Part shown: in pieces, positions 53,061 through 64,000 of the stretch
Numbering within the stretch: the stretch's first letter is position 1
Layout of the letters: every line of letters starts with the position of its first letter
Source: Mytilinidion resinicola
Lineage: Eukaryota; Ascomycota; Dothideomycetes; Mytilinidiales; Mytilinidiaceae
Assembly: GCF_010093595.1 (NCBI RefSeq)
Contig: NW_022985464.1
Span: forward strand, 382,161 to 446,160
Direction of reading: 5' to 3'
DNA length: 64,000 bases
Made by a program: the position numbers and the translations under genes
Notes under the pieces: model-generated
What the model was told of the DNA's origin: nothing
The model's input: only the letters and a program-made list of their open reading frames with translations
Database searches by the model: none

Positions 53061-55344
53061 ATAACGCGCATAGGCAATTAGGCACTAATAAAATACCGGT
53101 TCCAGCGAAGGAATAGCTAATTTCGCCTATAGAGGACGACGCGTTTATAGCCTTTTAAATTTGTAATTATATGCTATTGCGGCTTTTAGGACTTTGCGCG
53201 AACATTAGGCAGCTTTTTTATTTGCGCCCTATATAAGGGGCTAAAGACCCCGCTAAAGTTAATACTAAGATTTTTTACTTACCCGACCTCACCACGACGA
53301 GCTGTAAGCTGCCGCTCCACGCCTTATCTTTAAAAGTCCCTATAGAAAATATTTAGTTGTTTACTTAAAGAAAGTATATTTAATATCTTTATTATATAAA
53401 CCTAGCTAAATAATATAGCTACGCCTACCCGTGTTGCTCTATATTAGAAGTAAGTAACTACTATTTAAAGCCACTATAGAGATAGCCAAATTTAGGGAGT
53501 AGCTATATAAAATTCCAAACTCGAGCTTAAGCTGGGTGCGCATTCCTAACCGCAGTCTGCTTGCATGTAATAATGCCGAAACAAGATCTAAGCTAGAACC
53601 GCTCTGCCTTTAACTAGTAATTATATAAAATGCTTTTATTTCTCCTAATACTAATAAACTAGAATATATCCGTAGATAATACTTATATTTATAGAATACT
53701 TTCCAAATTAAAGCTTTCTTAAGTTTATTCTACTATACTTTTCTATATATATCCTCTATATAGGTTAGGAATAATAGCAGGGCGAAGTGTAACAGCAGGC
53801 CAGGCTATAGTATTTAATAGTACACCTAAGGATAAAGCGGTGCTTAGATTTTCTAGTGGAATTATTAGTAAGCTTAAGGTAGAATATATATTGTTTAACT
53901 ATTCCGGGTTTAAAAAAGAAATACTAGGTATATTATTAAATTCGGGCAGCTCTATTAGACTTAATAGAGGGCAAAGCTCTACTATACTAAATTTAGGCAG
54001 GTTTTCTAAACTAAATAGAGGGTAAAGCTTTACTATACTAAATTTAGGCAGGTTTTCTAAACTAAATAAAGGGTAAAGCTCTGCTATAATAAATTAAAGC
54101 AGGTTTTCTAAACTAAATAGAGGGAAAGTGTTAATAAAAGGTTTTAATATAAAGATAAACTAATATTCTAAAAATTTCGTTTATTAGTGCCTTTAAAACC
54201 AATAGCGTATTTAAATAGCACTTACTACTAAGCGCGCTTTCCGTAACCGGCCTAGGATACCTATATATTTTAACGCTGGCATTACTATAATACTTATCCT
54301 GTTTTAAACAGGTGCTGTTATTCTGTAAAGGACTTCTATCTCCGTATCTAACCGCGCTTTACTAAAAAACACTTCTTTATTAGCGTTTATAACGTCCGCT
54401 ATCGTTAGTACTAGTGCTTTTCTTTTCTTTTTTTAGGTTAAAACCCTTTTTCTATACTATATTCCTTTCTAATAACTGTTAAAAATTAATATACAGCCTT
54501 AGGTAACGCATTAAATTACTATTACTTTTTATAAAACTAGTATATATCTATCTATATATAATTAACCCTTAGATATAGAGTAATATAGTATAGAACTGTT
54601 TATTAGCTCCTAAATAGGTAAGTTAGGTATTATAGAATTAATTTTCGCGAAATTAACGTAGATACTTAATTTTATTACTATTAAGCTTCTTCCAGCTATA
54701 TATAAACTATTAGCCGAATATTTTAAGCCCTTAGACTTGCACTTATACGGTGATTACTTCGGAACCTAGCTAAACTAGATAAGTAGGACTATCTAGCTTA
54801 AAAATAGTAATAAAACTTATTATTTTAGTATATTTAGACTAAATTATTTAGGATAACTATAGAGTTTGCGTTGCAACTTGTTTAAATATAGCAGTTAGAG
54901 TTATATTTTTGTTAGCGGTTAGTATATCCACCGTATATTATATAAAAAGGCTGGTAAAGCAACTAGTATAGTCTAAAGCAGTATATTTTTTCTAAAGGCA
55001 TTCTTTAGTATTATATAGATTATTTAATTATAAGAAAATATTATTACTTAGAGCTTAGGGAATTTATTTATTATTACTTAACTAAAGGTTTTTAAAGGCT
55101 GTATTTAGAATATTATTAGCGTTGTCTAGTTTAGTTATAACTTTAATTAGTAGCTCTACTTTTTTCTAAGGTAAAGCTTTAAACTTTTTAAGTTAGAAGT
55201 AGTATAGTAAGGTAGACCGGTGCTAGTATATAAATAGTATATAATAGGCGATTAGGCTTTTTCTTAATAGTAGCGGCTTGCTCCTTAATATAATCACCCT
55301 TTTATCTTCTTATTTTTTAGCCTGCTTTCGGCAGCGCATTAGGC
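53061..55344. other. RIP-type TA-rich region with a 51-bp tandem repeat
   Basis: Degenerate sequence with no named domain. It contains the in-frame tandem repeat at 53966-54124, and the gypsy-1 insertion marks its right edge. Confidence 0.45.
53966..54124 (+). repeat. Tandem repeat of 51-bp units (17 codons)
   Basis: Units begin AGAGGG or AAAGGG at 53966, 54017, 54068 and 54119, exactly 51 bp apart; the last is cut short. A decayed unit is recognisable before 53966. The plus-strand frame 53840-54025 stays open through the first units and reads a 17-residue repeat (RGQSSTILNLGRFSKLN). Later units have stop changes. Confidence 0.85.
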
Positions 55345-55349
55345 TATAG

Positions 55350-55883
55350 TATAACGGGTCGTCTTTTCTATACCTTTTAAGTGTCTTACACTAAGGCAGG
55401 GTATAGGTAAGTCGTTATCGGGGTGCAATAGTCTTTAAAAGGTAAGGTAATAATTAATTAAGGTCTAAAACGGGGTTATTACTTCTAATAGGTAGTATTA
55501 AAGTCTTAAGTTAAACACAAAGTTCCTATCTATGCAAAGGAGCGTCCCTTTATATAAAAGCTCCGTCCTAGAAAACCTTTTTGCTCGTCTTGCTCTTAGA
55601 GCTTGTAGCCCTTAAGCGCCTTAAGCCCGATAAGCGCTCGTTCGGCTCTATACTTACTTCTCTCTGCGAGCTTAATAAGCTATTACGTGACCCTGTTCTT
55701 ATAATGTCCCTTTCTTAAATTATTCCTATCTACTAGCAGTCTGTAGGGGAATCCAGGATCCCTATGCGTCCTACACGTAACCCTTTTAGTCCCGGGACCT
55801 AGTTCTATATAATTAGTCTTATCTGCTTACTTATCTCCGCGAGTGCCTCTACGCTTGGGTTATTTGTATTACAGGTTATAACA
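55350..55883 (-). repeat. 3' LTR of gypsy-1 copy B
   Basis: 534 bp, TATAACGGGTCGTC...AGGTTATAACA. On the minus strand the inner neighbour is purine-rich (AAAAGGGGGAGCGAG, about 55,884-55,898), the polypurine tract that primes plus-strand synthesis. Confidence 0.93.
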
Positions 55884-56199
55884 CTCGCTCCCCCTTTTAA
55901 GGCTTTCGGCCCGAAAGTATTTCCGTGGTGGGGTTTCGGATAAGTAGCTGGCGATGCCCTATCTATTAGGCCGTTATCGTGCTACTCTATTTCTTCCTTT
56001 ATAATATCTAACGCTTTAAAAGCTAAGAAATAAGAAAGCTATCTTATGCTTGCTAATTATATTAACGCGTCTGGTTTAAAAGTTATACCTTATTCCCGGT
56101 GCAAGTCTCGGGGTTTATCGTGTATAGTTTCCACACCTAACTCGGATTGTTATACCGCCTGTGTTCGGGCGCAATAATTAAACTGTAATATCGCTGGTA

Positions 56200-56640
56200 T
56201 TTCCGCAGCTGCTTATAAGCTGGTTACCCTTACTATTGCCTTTCCTAGTCCTTCCGCTAAGCTATTTAGGGCGAAAGTTGTCCCGCAATAAGGATAAACT
56301 TTATTATAAGGAGTCGGAGACTTATATAACTTTTTCCTTCCTTTTAAATACCTAGAGAGCTGCTATAATAAAGCTTAAGCGTCTAGATTTTTAAAAGGAG
56401 CTATTGCGTAAGTATAGTAAAGAGATAATACGTTAGGGTTTTAAGACTCTGGAAGAGCTTAAGAAAGATAATTAGAAAGAGGCTAAGTAGAAAAAGCGAG
56501 AGCGTGCCGAGCAGGAAGGCTTGCTTTCTGCCTCAGGAACTATTAGGTATTCTTTTTTCTCTTTAGGTATACCGGGCACTGCCAGCCGTCCGTTCTATTG
56601 CTATATATTCTAATTATATAGCAGTGGTATTCCTTCTCCG
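56200..56640 (+). pseudogene. Antisense reading frame between integrase and 3' LTR of gypsy-1
   Basis: The plus strand, opposite to gag-pol, keeps a recognisable frame of the form LRKYSKEIIR, GFKTLEELKKDN, then RERAEQEGLLS, interrupted only by RIP-type TAG/TAA stops. The corresponding part of copy A (about 20,380-20,540) has the same frame with similar residues (LQKYSKEIIYRGFKTLEELKKDN). No family is recognised. Bounds are approximate; it may extend to about 56,890. Confidence 0.5.
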
Positions 56641-59600
56641 GGTTCCTTTAATCCTTCCTAGTTAGACGGTGCGCTATTGCTGTTTTTCTAGGCTGTTCTA
56701 AATTCTGGCAGTAAAACTGCTGCAGGAGTTTCTAACAGTTTGCTAAACTCTTAACTAGTTCCTATATATTCTCGGAGATGCTGTATTCTTTCCACTTAAT
56801 TAGGTACTCCTTTTGCTAACCGTGTTATTAGGAATCTAGGATTTGCTCGACCTTATATTTATTATTATTGTCGACCTCTATATTATTTTCTAGCTTAGCG
56901 TTTAGTAGTGCGGGTTCTAGTAGCAATATATAGAAAACCGGGTGTATTTTTATCCTGTTAGGTAGCCTAAGCTTATAGTTTACTAGGCTAATAATATTCT
57001 ATATTTCGAATAGTCTAATCTTAATATAGTCTAACTTTATACTTAGTTATTTTATTTTAATATTTTTGCGGAGTAGGTAGACTCTATTTCCCCTCTTAAA
57101 GGTTAGTATAATACTCCGGTATTAGTTATAATATCTTGCTAACCTTAGTATTAGGAATTAGATATCTATTAAAAGCTGCCTCTATAGCTTTTTAATATTT
57201 TTAACTAATAGCAGTGCCTTCTAGGCCCTTATACTATTAAGTTAGGGTTCTTAATACGCCTCTAGATCGAAACCGTAGTTTATAAAAAAGGGTAATACCT
57301 TTATTATCTTTATAAATGCACTATTATAGGCGAACTAGGCTATTAGTAGTAGCAATACCTAATTATCCTACCTATAGTTAATATAGCATTATAGGTACTA
57401 TTCTAAAGTCTAATTAAGCCTTTCCGTTTACCCGTCCGTTTAAGGGTAAAACGCCGTAGAAAGCTTATACTTTATCCCTAGTTATGCAGTAAGGGTCTGC
57501 CAGAATTTTAATATAAAGAGCTTATCTCGGTCTAAAATTATTTTCTAGGGTAGCCTGTAGTTGCTAATAATATACTTTAAAAAAGTATAGGCTAGATTTT
57601 TTGCTATTAATACTTTTTAGTAAAGGATAAAGTATATATATTTAGTTAGTCGGTCCGTAACTACTAATATTATATTATACTTTATACCTATTATAGGTTT
57701 AATAAACTATAGTAGCTTAACTATAAAGTTTTATATAATAGATTTCTATACTTTTTCCGGTGTAAAGGAACTCTTTATTAGTCCGTATAGTGCGTGTTAT
57801 ACCAACTTATTCTTTACGCACTTATATTTATATATAATTTTCTCTGTTAATTTCCAGAGTCTAGGAAAGTAGAATATTCTTATAATTCTTTCCTATGTTT
57901 TTTCCACTTTTTAGTGCCCGTGTACTAGTGTACTACAGAATTCCTTAATAAGCTCTTTTTATAAGGTTTTAGGTATAAATATCTTATTCTATAAGGTAAT
58001 AATACTGTCCTAGATTTCTCTATACTCTTAGTTTATAGGTTCTAGGCGCAAGCTTTGCTAGTTATAACCCGCTAAATCCCGGCTTTCTTAATCTACCTTC
58101 TATGCTGCCTTAATTTATTTATACTACTTATTATCCTCGGACCTATAAGTAACTACTACTTATACGTAGTTAAATTTAAAAGTTCCCGGACTAGTTTCTC
58201 TAAATATAGGTTGCCTGGTTTTCTCGGCTTCTTTTATATAGTCCGGCCTTCTACTAAGTGCGTTTGCACGAGTATTTTTAGATTCCTTTTAGTATATAAT
58301 CCTAAAATTAAAGGTTTCTAGCTTTTCTAACTATTTCTTCTATCTCCCGTTTAATTCTTTAGTTATAGTAAAGTATATTAGATTTTTATAGTTTATATAC
58401 ACCTGTACTGTATATACTACCCCTTTAAAGTAAACTTTCTACTATTTAAACGCTTCTATTATAGCTAACAGTTCCTTATTATAGATATTATAGTTTAGCT
58501 TAGCTATACTTAGCTTTTATAAGTAGAACGCTATAGGATATAGTTTCCCTTATTTATCTAGTTAGTTAAGTATTGCTCCTACTGCTTTATTTAATATATT
58601 GCTCTTAATAGTAACTAGTTTCTATAGATTAAAAATTACTAATACTAGTTTTGAAGTAAACTATACCTTTAACCTATTAAATACACCTTATACTTCTAGA
58701 GTCTATTAGTATTTAATATCCTTTTTAGTAAGTTCTATAAGTAGCTCTATAATTTTTAAGTAACTCTTAATAAACTACCTATAATAATTGGCTAACCCTA
58801 GGAATAACTATAGTTCCTTTAAATTCGCGGGCTCTGGCTATTCTTAGATAGAGGACACCTTACCTTTTTCTATCTCGATCTGTCCTAGACTAATAACGCA
58901 TTTTAGGAATCTAACTCTCTGCCTGTAGAACTTATACTTATCTAGGTTTACTATAAGGTTATATTTTCTAAGTCTTTTAAGTACCTTTCGCATATATATC
59001 CTATATTCGCTTAGTGTTTCCAAGTATATAAGGATATTATTAAGGTATACTACTGTAAACTAATCTAGGTAGCCTCTTAGCGCTAAGTTAACTACTGCCT
59101 AGAATATTACTAGCGCGTTAGTAAGCCTAAATAGTATTACTATATACTTAAAGTGTCCGTATTAAGTTCTAAAAGCCGTCTTCTACTTTTCTCCTTTTCT
59201 TATCCGAATTAAATAGTACCTTTTGCGCAGGTCTAACTTTATAAAGTACTTAGCCTTATATAGTCGGTCTTTAAGCTTAGAAATTAAAGGTAATAAATAG
59301 CGGTTTTTAATTATAATCTTGTTTAGTTATCTATAGTCTATATAAAGGCGTAGCTTACTATTTAACTTTAGGATAAATATTATAAGGTAACCTGCGGGCA
59401 ATTCTAATAGTTTAATAAATCCTTACTTTAGGTTCTTTTCTAGGTATTTTTCTAGTACTTCCAGCTTATTCTAGGCTAGTAAATAGATTGGTCTAAACTA
59501 TAGTTATTTGCCTAGTACTAGGGGAATATAGTAATCCTAAGGTTAGTGCTTTAGTAGTGTATTCTAAACCTTTTCTATAAAAATTCCTTTAAATTTATTA

Positions 59601-62534
59601 TATTCTTCTGGCGCGTTTAGTACTTTTACTGCCTTAGCTAGCTGCCGGCTGCTTAGGGGTCTAGGCTACTGTTAGCTTACTGCCCTATTTTCTTTTTAGG
59701 CTTTCTTGCCTTTTAAGGTATCTATATTAATATCTTATTTTTGCTTAGGCTTATTCTAGCGCAAGGTGCTCTTTAGTCCGCTTTCCGATTAAATCCTTAT
59801 TTTACTAGACTTCTAATTAACTTAGGGGTTATACTGCTTTAGCTATAGTATACCTAAGATTATATTATACTTCGCTGTGTTAGTTATATCTATACTAATA
59901 GTTTTTCTATATTCTTTAATTTATATAATACCTAGTTAAGTTTCTATAGTTACCTGCCTATTACTATATTGCACGGGTATGCTATCTACTATATATAGTC
60001 TATAAGGTCTATTTTTCTATTACTAAGGAATCTAGTTTCTTCTAATAAAGTTATAGGATATAAAATTTCCTTACGCGCTACTATCTAGTAGTACTTTTGC
60101 TAGATTCCTACTAATTTTAACTAATAGGATTATATATCTATAGTTCTAAATAGGAATAGAGTTAGGCTGTATTGCCGGGTTCCTTTTTTTTTTCTATAAT
60201 ATAGGCTTTTCCTACTAGAGTAGCAATAGTTGCGGTTCGCGTTTCTTTATCTATAGCTGCTCCGTAGGACCCTGTTCTTAGCTACTCTAGCCGTCCTGTT
60301 GCTTAAGCGCCTGCCCGTTTTTTAGCTGTTTTTATAGCTAATAGTTCGCGTGTTTTATTTTATAATATACTAGATATAAGTCCTAGTAGTATATTTACTA
60401 GTCTTTACCTTTTCTATATTCTATTAGGTACTAAGGGTCCGCAACTATAGTAGCTACCCCTATAAGTTTATCTTTCTTACCTATAATATAGTGCTCTGTT
60501 TCCTTAAATAGTACTAGTTGCGTAATAATATAATATCTTATCTAATATAGGTACTATCCTCGATATTTCTTATATATTACGTGCTTATCGCATTTATCTT
60601 TAATATAAGATACCTAAGATATCTATCTATAAAGTAGGTGGTTTTTATCCAGCTATTTATCTTCCTTACTATAGATACCTATTTTACTAATAGGGTGTAA
60701 AGCTCTATAGATTTTAATCTTAGTTTGCCTTCTATATAGCTTTAGCGGTTTTTGCTCTAGTTCTATACTAAATTCTCTATTACTAGACTATTTTTCTAGT
60801 TTACGATCTTTATTACTATTATAGTACTTTTTACTATCCTTAACAGGTGATTTATTATCTAGTTCTTGCTAGATATTACGGCTTAGGCCTTCTAATATAT
60901 CTAACCTTGCGCAGGTTTCTGCGCTAATAGTTGCTGTTAATATTCCTGCGGCTGCGGCTATTTTTACTTCTTCTTCTCTAGTAAGCTATTCTATAACTTT
61001 TCCTATAGCTCTTAGGAATTAGTAACTAGCTAGTGCTTTTAGCTCTACGCCCGCTGTAGCGTTTTTAGCCTTTTGCGCTTCTTATCCTTTATTAAAGTAT
61101 GCGAGAATCTCTCTTGCGCTTTATTTATACGTAGCTACAACTCTATTAACCTATACTTCCGTGTTTAGTAACTCGGTTTTACTATTATTCTATAGTTCGG
61201 GTATATTAGTTTAGGGTTCTAATTGCGGTTTAATTATCTAGAACGCCTTATCCGTCTCTAATAGGTAGTTAATCTCTATACTTTTAACTTCTATATTAGC
61301 GTAGTAGTTGTCTATAGGGTTGCTATTATACTCTTCGTTTCTTATTATAGCAATAGTACGTTCCTTCGCCCTTTGCGTTAGATAGTATCCTGTTGCTTAC
61401 TTATCTAACTAATAGGTAAAGCAGTTGTTATTATAGCACGCGGTCTATAATATAGAATTATAGCGGTTTATATTCGGCTTTATTATAACAGCTGCTGTTC
61501 GGGTGTTCCTGGAGCACTTATTCGCGAAGTGTTCCTATTCTCCGTATAATAGGCATACGCTGTTGCATTTTCTTTCTTACCTTTTTTTATTAGTAATTAG
61601 TCTACCTTTCTAGTTATTATATTGTTTTACAATATTAATCTCTATACAATCTCTATAGTCGCAGTTAGTTACTCTTAGCTTTAGTTTAGCTAGTTAGGCG
61701 TAAAAATAAAGTCCTTTTTTATCTGCCCTTTCTAGTTATTTTTTATACTGTCGACTATTAATCTATATTACTATTTCCTTAAGTTTATAGAGTATTAAAG
61801 GCCTTTCGCCTTATATAATTTTATTTTTAATATCTTCTTTAAGACCTTTATAGTATTATACTTATAGAGCTTTATCTCCCTATAATAGCTTAGACGCGAT
61901 TTGCATAAATTCTAAAGTATAGCGGCTAGTTAAGCCCTTCTGCTTTAGAACTGCTATTTTCTATTCCGCTGTCCGTTCTTTATTAGTGTCTCCGAAGGTT
62001 ATCTAAAGTGCTAACTCGAAGTATCCGTAATTGCTAAATATAATATTGGTTTCTAGTTTCCGATTATCTATATTAGCGTTGCCGAGCCAGTTTATAAGCG
62101 TCGGGTTAAACTAGTTAAACACTTCTTTTTTTAAGAAGGTGGCTGCTATACAGACCTTATTTAATTTAAATTTAAGGTTGCCTTAGTTTATACGCAGGTA
62201 TAGCCTTATCTGCGTTATAAACGCTTGTAAGGCTCCTTTTTCCCTAGTAAACTCTTCGGGCTTATTTATTTTATAGCCTTTATAGCTAACTATTCTAGTA
62301 GTAGTAAGCTCTTCTTAAATAGTCTAGAGATTTCCCTATAGGGCTGTAATCTCTTTATTTTTAGTATTACTAGCTTCTTTTAGTGTTTATATTTATATAA
62401 GCAACGCCTATATATATATTACTACCTTAGTTATAGTTAGGGTTAGTCCAGCAGTTATACTACCTAAAGAAGTTAGTAGGGCTATCTTAATTAATCGTCT
62501 GTATATAACTCCTTTAATATAGCGGTGTTTAAAG

Positions 62535-63068
62535 TATAATAGGTTGTTTTTTCTATACCTTCTAAGTGTTTTATACTAAGGTAGGGTATAGGCAAGTTAT
62601 TATCGGGGTGTAATAGTCTTTAAAAGGTAAGGTAATAATTAATTAAGGTCTAAAACAGGGTTATTACTTTTAATAGGTAGTATTAAAGTCTTAAGTTAAA
62701 TATAAGGTTCCTATTTATATAAAGGAGCGTCCCTTTATATAAAAGCTTTATCCTAGAAAACTTTTTTACTTATCTTACTTTTAGAGCTCGTAGCCCTTAA
62801 GCGCCTTAAGCCCGATAAGCGCTCGTTTAGCTCTATACTTACTTCTCTCCGCGAGCTTAATAAGCTATTACGTAACCCTATTCTTATAATATCCCTTTTT
62901 TAGATCGTTCCTATCTACTAGCAGTCCGTAGGGGAATCTAGGATCCCTATACGTCCTATACGTAACCTTTTTAGTCCCGGGACCTAGTTCTGCGTAATTA
63001 GTCTTATCTGCTTACTTATCTCCGCAAGTGCCTCTGCGCTCGGGTTATTCGTATTACGGGTTGTAATA
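62535..63068 (-). repeat. 5' LTR of gypsy-1 copy B
   Basis: 534 bp, starts TATAATAGGTTG and ends GGGTTGTAATA, both RIP-altered. It has the same length as its partner at 55350. Confidence 0.93.
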
Positions 63069-63312
63069 TATAGCCTCTACTTAGAATAATATAATTAAAC
63101 TTTATTTTTTTTCTTTTTAGTAACGTGTAATACTTTCTTCTATAACTATCCTAACCTATATTATTATATATAGCAACTAGTATAGGATATTAATAGTAAT
63201 AGCCTTATTCTTAGGAATAGCAACTAGCTAAGTTCCTTTACTATTTATTCCTATATTATATATCTATTATTCCACCGCATTTCTATTTTTTTTTAATGCT
63301 AATTATATAGTA

Positions 63313-63740
63313 ATATATAATATAAGCGAGCCGGCCACCTAAGTAAGCCGGCTACCTTATTAACTCTTAATAGCTTTAAACGTAGATTGCTCTACAACGC
63401 TAATAGATATTAACTTAATTTAACTTATAGTCTATTCTATAATAACTTCCTTATCTTTTTAATATATATAAGCATTATATCCTGTCTCGCCGCAGCGCCT
63501 ATAGCGCGCTTGCTGCTATGCACTTCCACCCGGGCGCCTTCTATTTTAACGTATTTCGCCCTTAATTTATTTATTAGCTTCCTTTTAAGCAATTATATTA
63601 AACCTCTATACCTTTATTAGGACTTTTTACCTCTAAATTTGCTTTCTTTTACGCTTTCTACACTTTATAGCGGCCTTATTCGCCTTTTAAAGGCTTATAA
63701 CCTAATTATATAATAATACTACCCTATATATTATTATTAT
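63313..63740 (-). mobile_element. pogo-type element fragment (pogo-3)
   Basis: The left edge matches the pogo-2 terminal repeat layout: TA, then a RIP-altered start, then AAGCGAGCCGGCCACC and AAGTAAGCCGGCTACC, 17 bp apart. What follows parallels the zinc-knuckle end of pogo-2 (63,370-63,740 versus 37,190-37,560, including TCTCGCCGCAGCGCCTATAG). It ends abruptly at about 63,740, where GC-balanced sequence starts, so only the 3' end of the transposase gene is present. Confidence 0.7.
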
Positions 63741-64000
63741 TAAATTCTATTACGCTGGTGTAGCTCCCGTTAGGGTCCATGCAGCTGTTCTATCTAGGCT
63801 AGTTTACAAGGAGAAACCGTTTGCTGCCATGCAGCGTTCGGATGAAAACCCCGTCCTCTGCGGTGTATAGCGCTGAGCGCTCTTCTCGTTGTTGTATAGC
63901 TATTAGGGACACGTGGTAGATCTATCAAGTCCACCACGGAATAAGCCATCGTGATGCGTCTTCCTAAATCTGTCCGGGTTTTGCAGTCGTCCTCCTAGGC
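63741..64000. other. Balanced-composition sequence at the window end
   Basis: About 260 bp with no frame or repeat I can identify. Confidence 0.3.

Larger units (their letters stand above)
55350..63068 (-). mobile_element. Complete Ty3/gypsy LTR retrotransposon gypsy-1, copy B, RIP-degraded
   Basis: A 7,719-bp element bounded by two 534-bp LTRs and a perfect TATAG duplication (55345-55349, 63069-63073). On the minus strand the order is LTR, gag with a CCHC knuckle (about 61,508-61,560), protease region, reverse transcriptase (about 59,000-59,550), RNase H, integrase (about 57,280-57,790) and a polypurine tract next to the 3' LTR. The RT motif is the RIP-altered VVYLNNILIY. The integrase shows VVTDRLTKY, ILDRDKLF and DG-TERLN-TLE-YL. 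That gag-PR-RT-RH-IN order defines Ty3/gypsy. Stops at nearly all Trp/Gln positions indicate RIP; the element is inactive. Confidence 0.93.

Overview
The window looks like a piece of a filamentous ascomycete (Pezizomycotina) chromosome. Genes carry short introns (about 40-70 bp) with GTAAGT-type donors, and they include fungal-specific families (HET domain, FunK1 kinase). Large blocks are extremely AT/TA-rich and contain transposons whose frames are riddled with TAG and TAA stops at expected Trp/Gln positions, the C-to-T/G-to-A pattern of repeat-induced point mutation (RIP). I cannot name the species; the two-speed layout would suit a Dothideomycete-type genome.

Layout. (1) 1-17.4 kb is a balanced-GC, gene-dense block: RPL5 5' end (minus), a broken metallophosphoesterase, a frameshifted HET gene, VTI1, ESF1, NMD3, NOP15, RCL1, dephospho-CoA kinase and a glycosylated membrane protein. 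RPL5, ESF1, NMD3, NOP15 and RCL1 all serve ribosome supply or assembly. (2) 17.4-41.0 kb is a nested transposon graveyard: a degraded HTH transposon carrying a fresh solo LTR; a partial Ty3/gypsy element (gypsy-1 copy A) with a foreign solo LTR; a Tad1-like LINE interrupted by an almost intact pogo/Fot1 element; a RIP-degraded DUF3435 tyrosine recombinase (the Starship 'captain' family); a second gypsy element holding another fresh solo LTR; and a piggyBac-like element interrupted by a second pogo element. (3) 41.0-53.05 kb is balanced GC but gene-poor: short hypothetical genes, FunK1 kinase relics, a hairpin MITE, a compact kinase with HCD/DFQG motifs, a small Cys-rich protein, a two-repeat Myb/SANT protein and two orphan genes. 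(4) 53.05-63.75 kb is AT-rich again: a 51-bp tandem repeat and a complete 7.7-kb gypsy-1 element (534-bp LTRs, TATAG target duplication), then a third pogo fragment. (5) The last 250 bp return to balanced GC.

How it fits together. The housekeeping block is arranged as convergent and divergent pairs, including a 349-bp bidirectional promoter between NOP15 and RCL1. The transposon blocks record several waves: RIP-destroyed gypsy, LINE, piggyBac and recombinase copies, then later clean insertions (two solo LTRs with perfect 5-bp target duplications, and pogo-1). The most interesting signals are the DUF3435 recombinase relic, an apparent antisense reading frame conserved between the integrase and the 3' LTR in both gypsy-1 copies, doubled 17-bp motifs inside pogo terminal repeats, and a sharp RIP boundary inside one pogo element.
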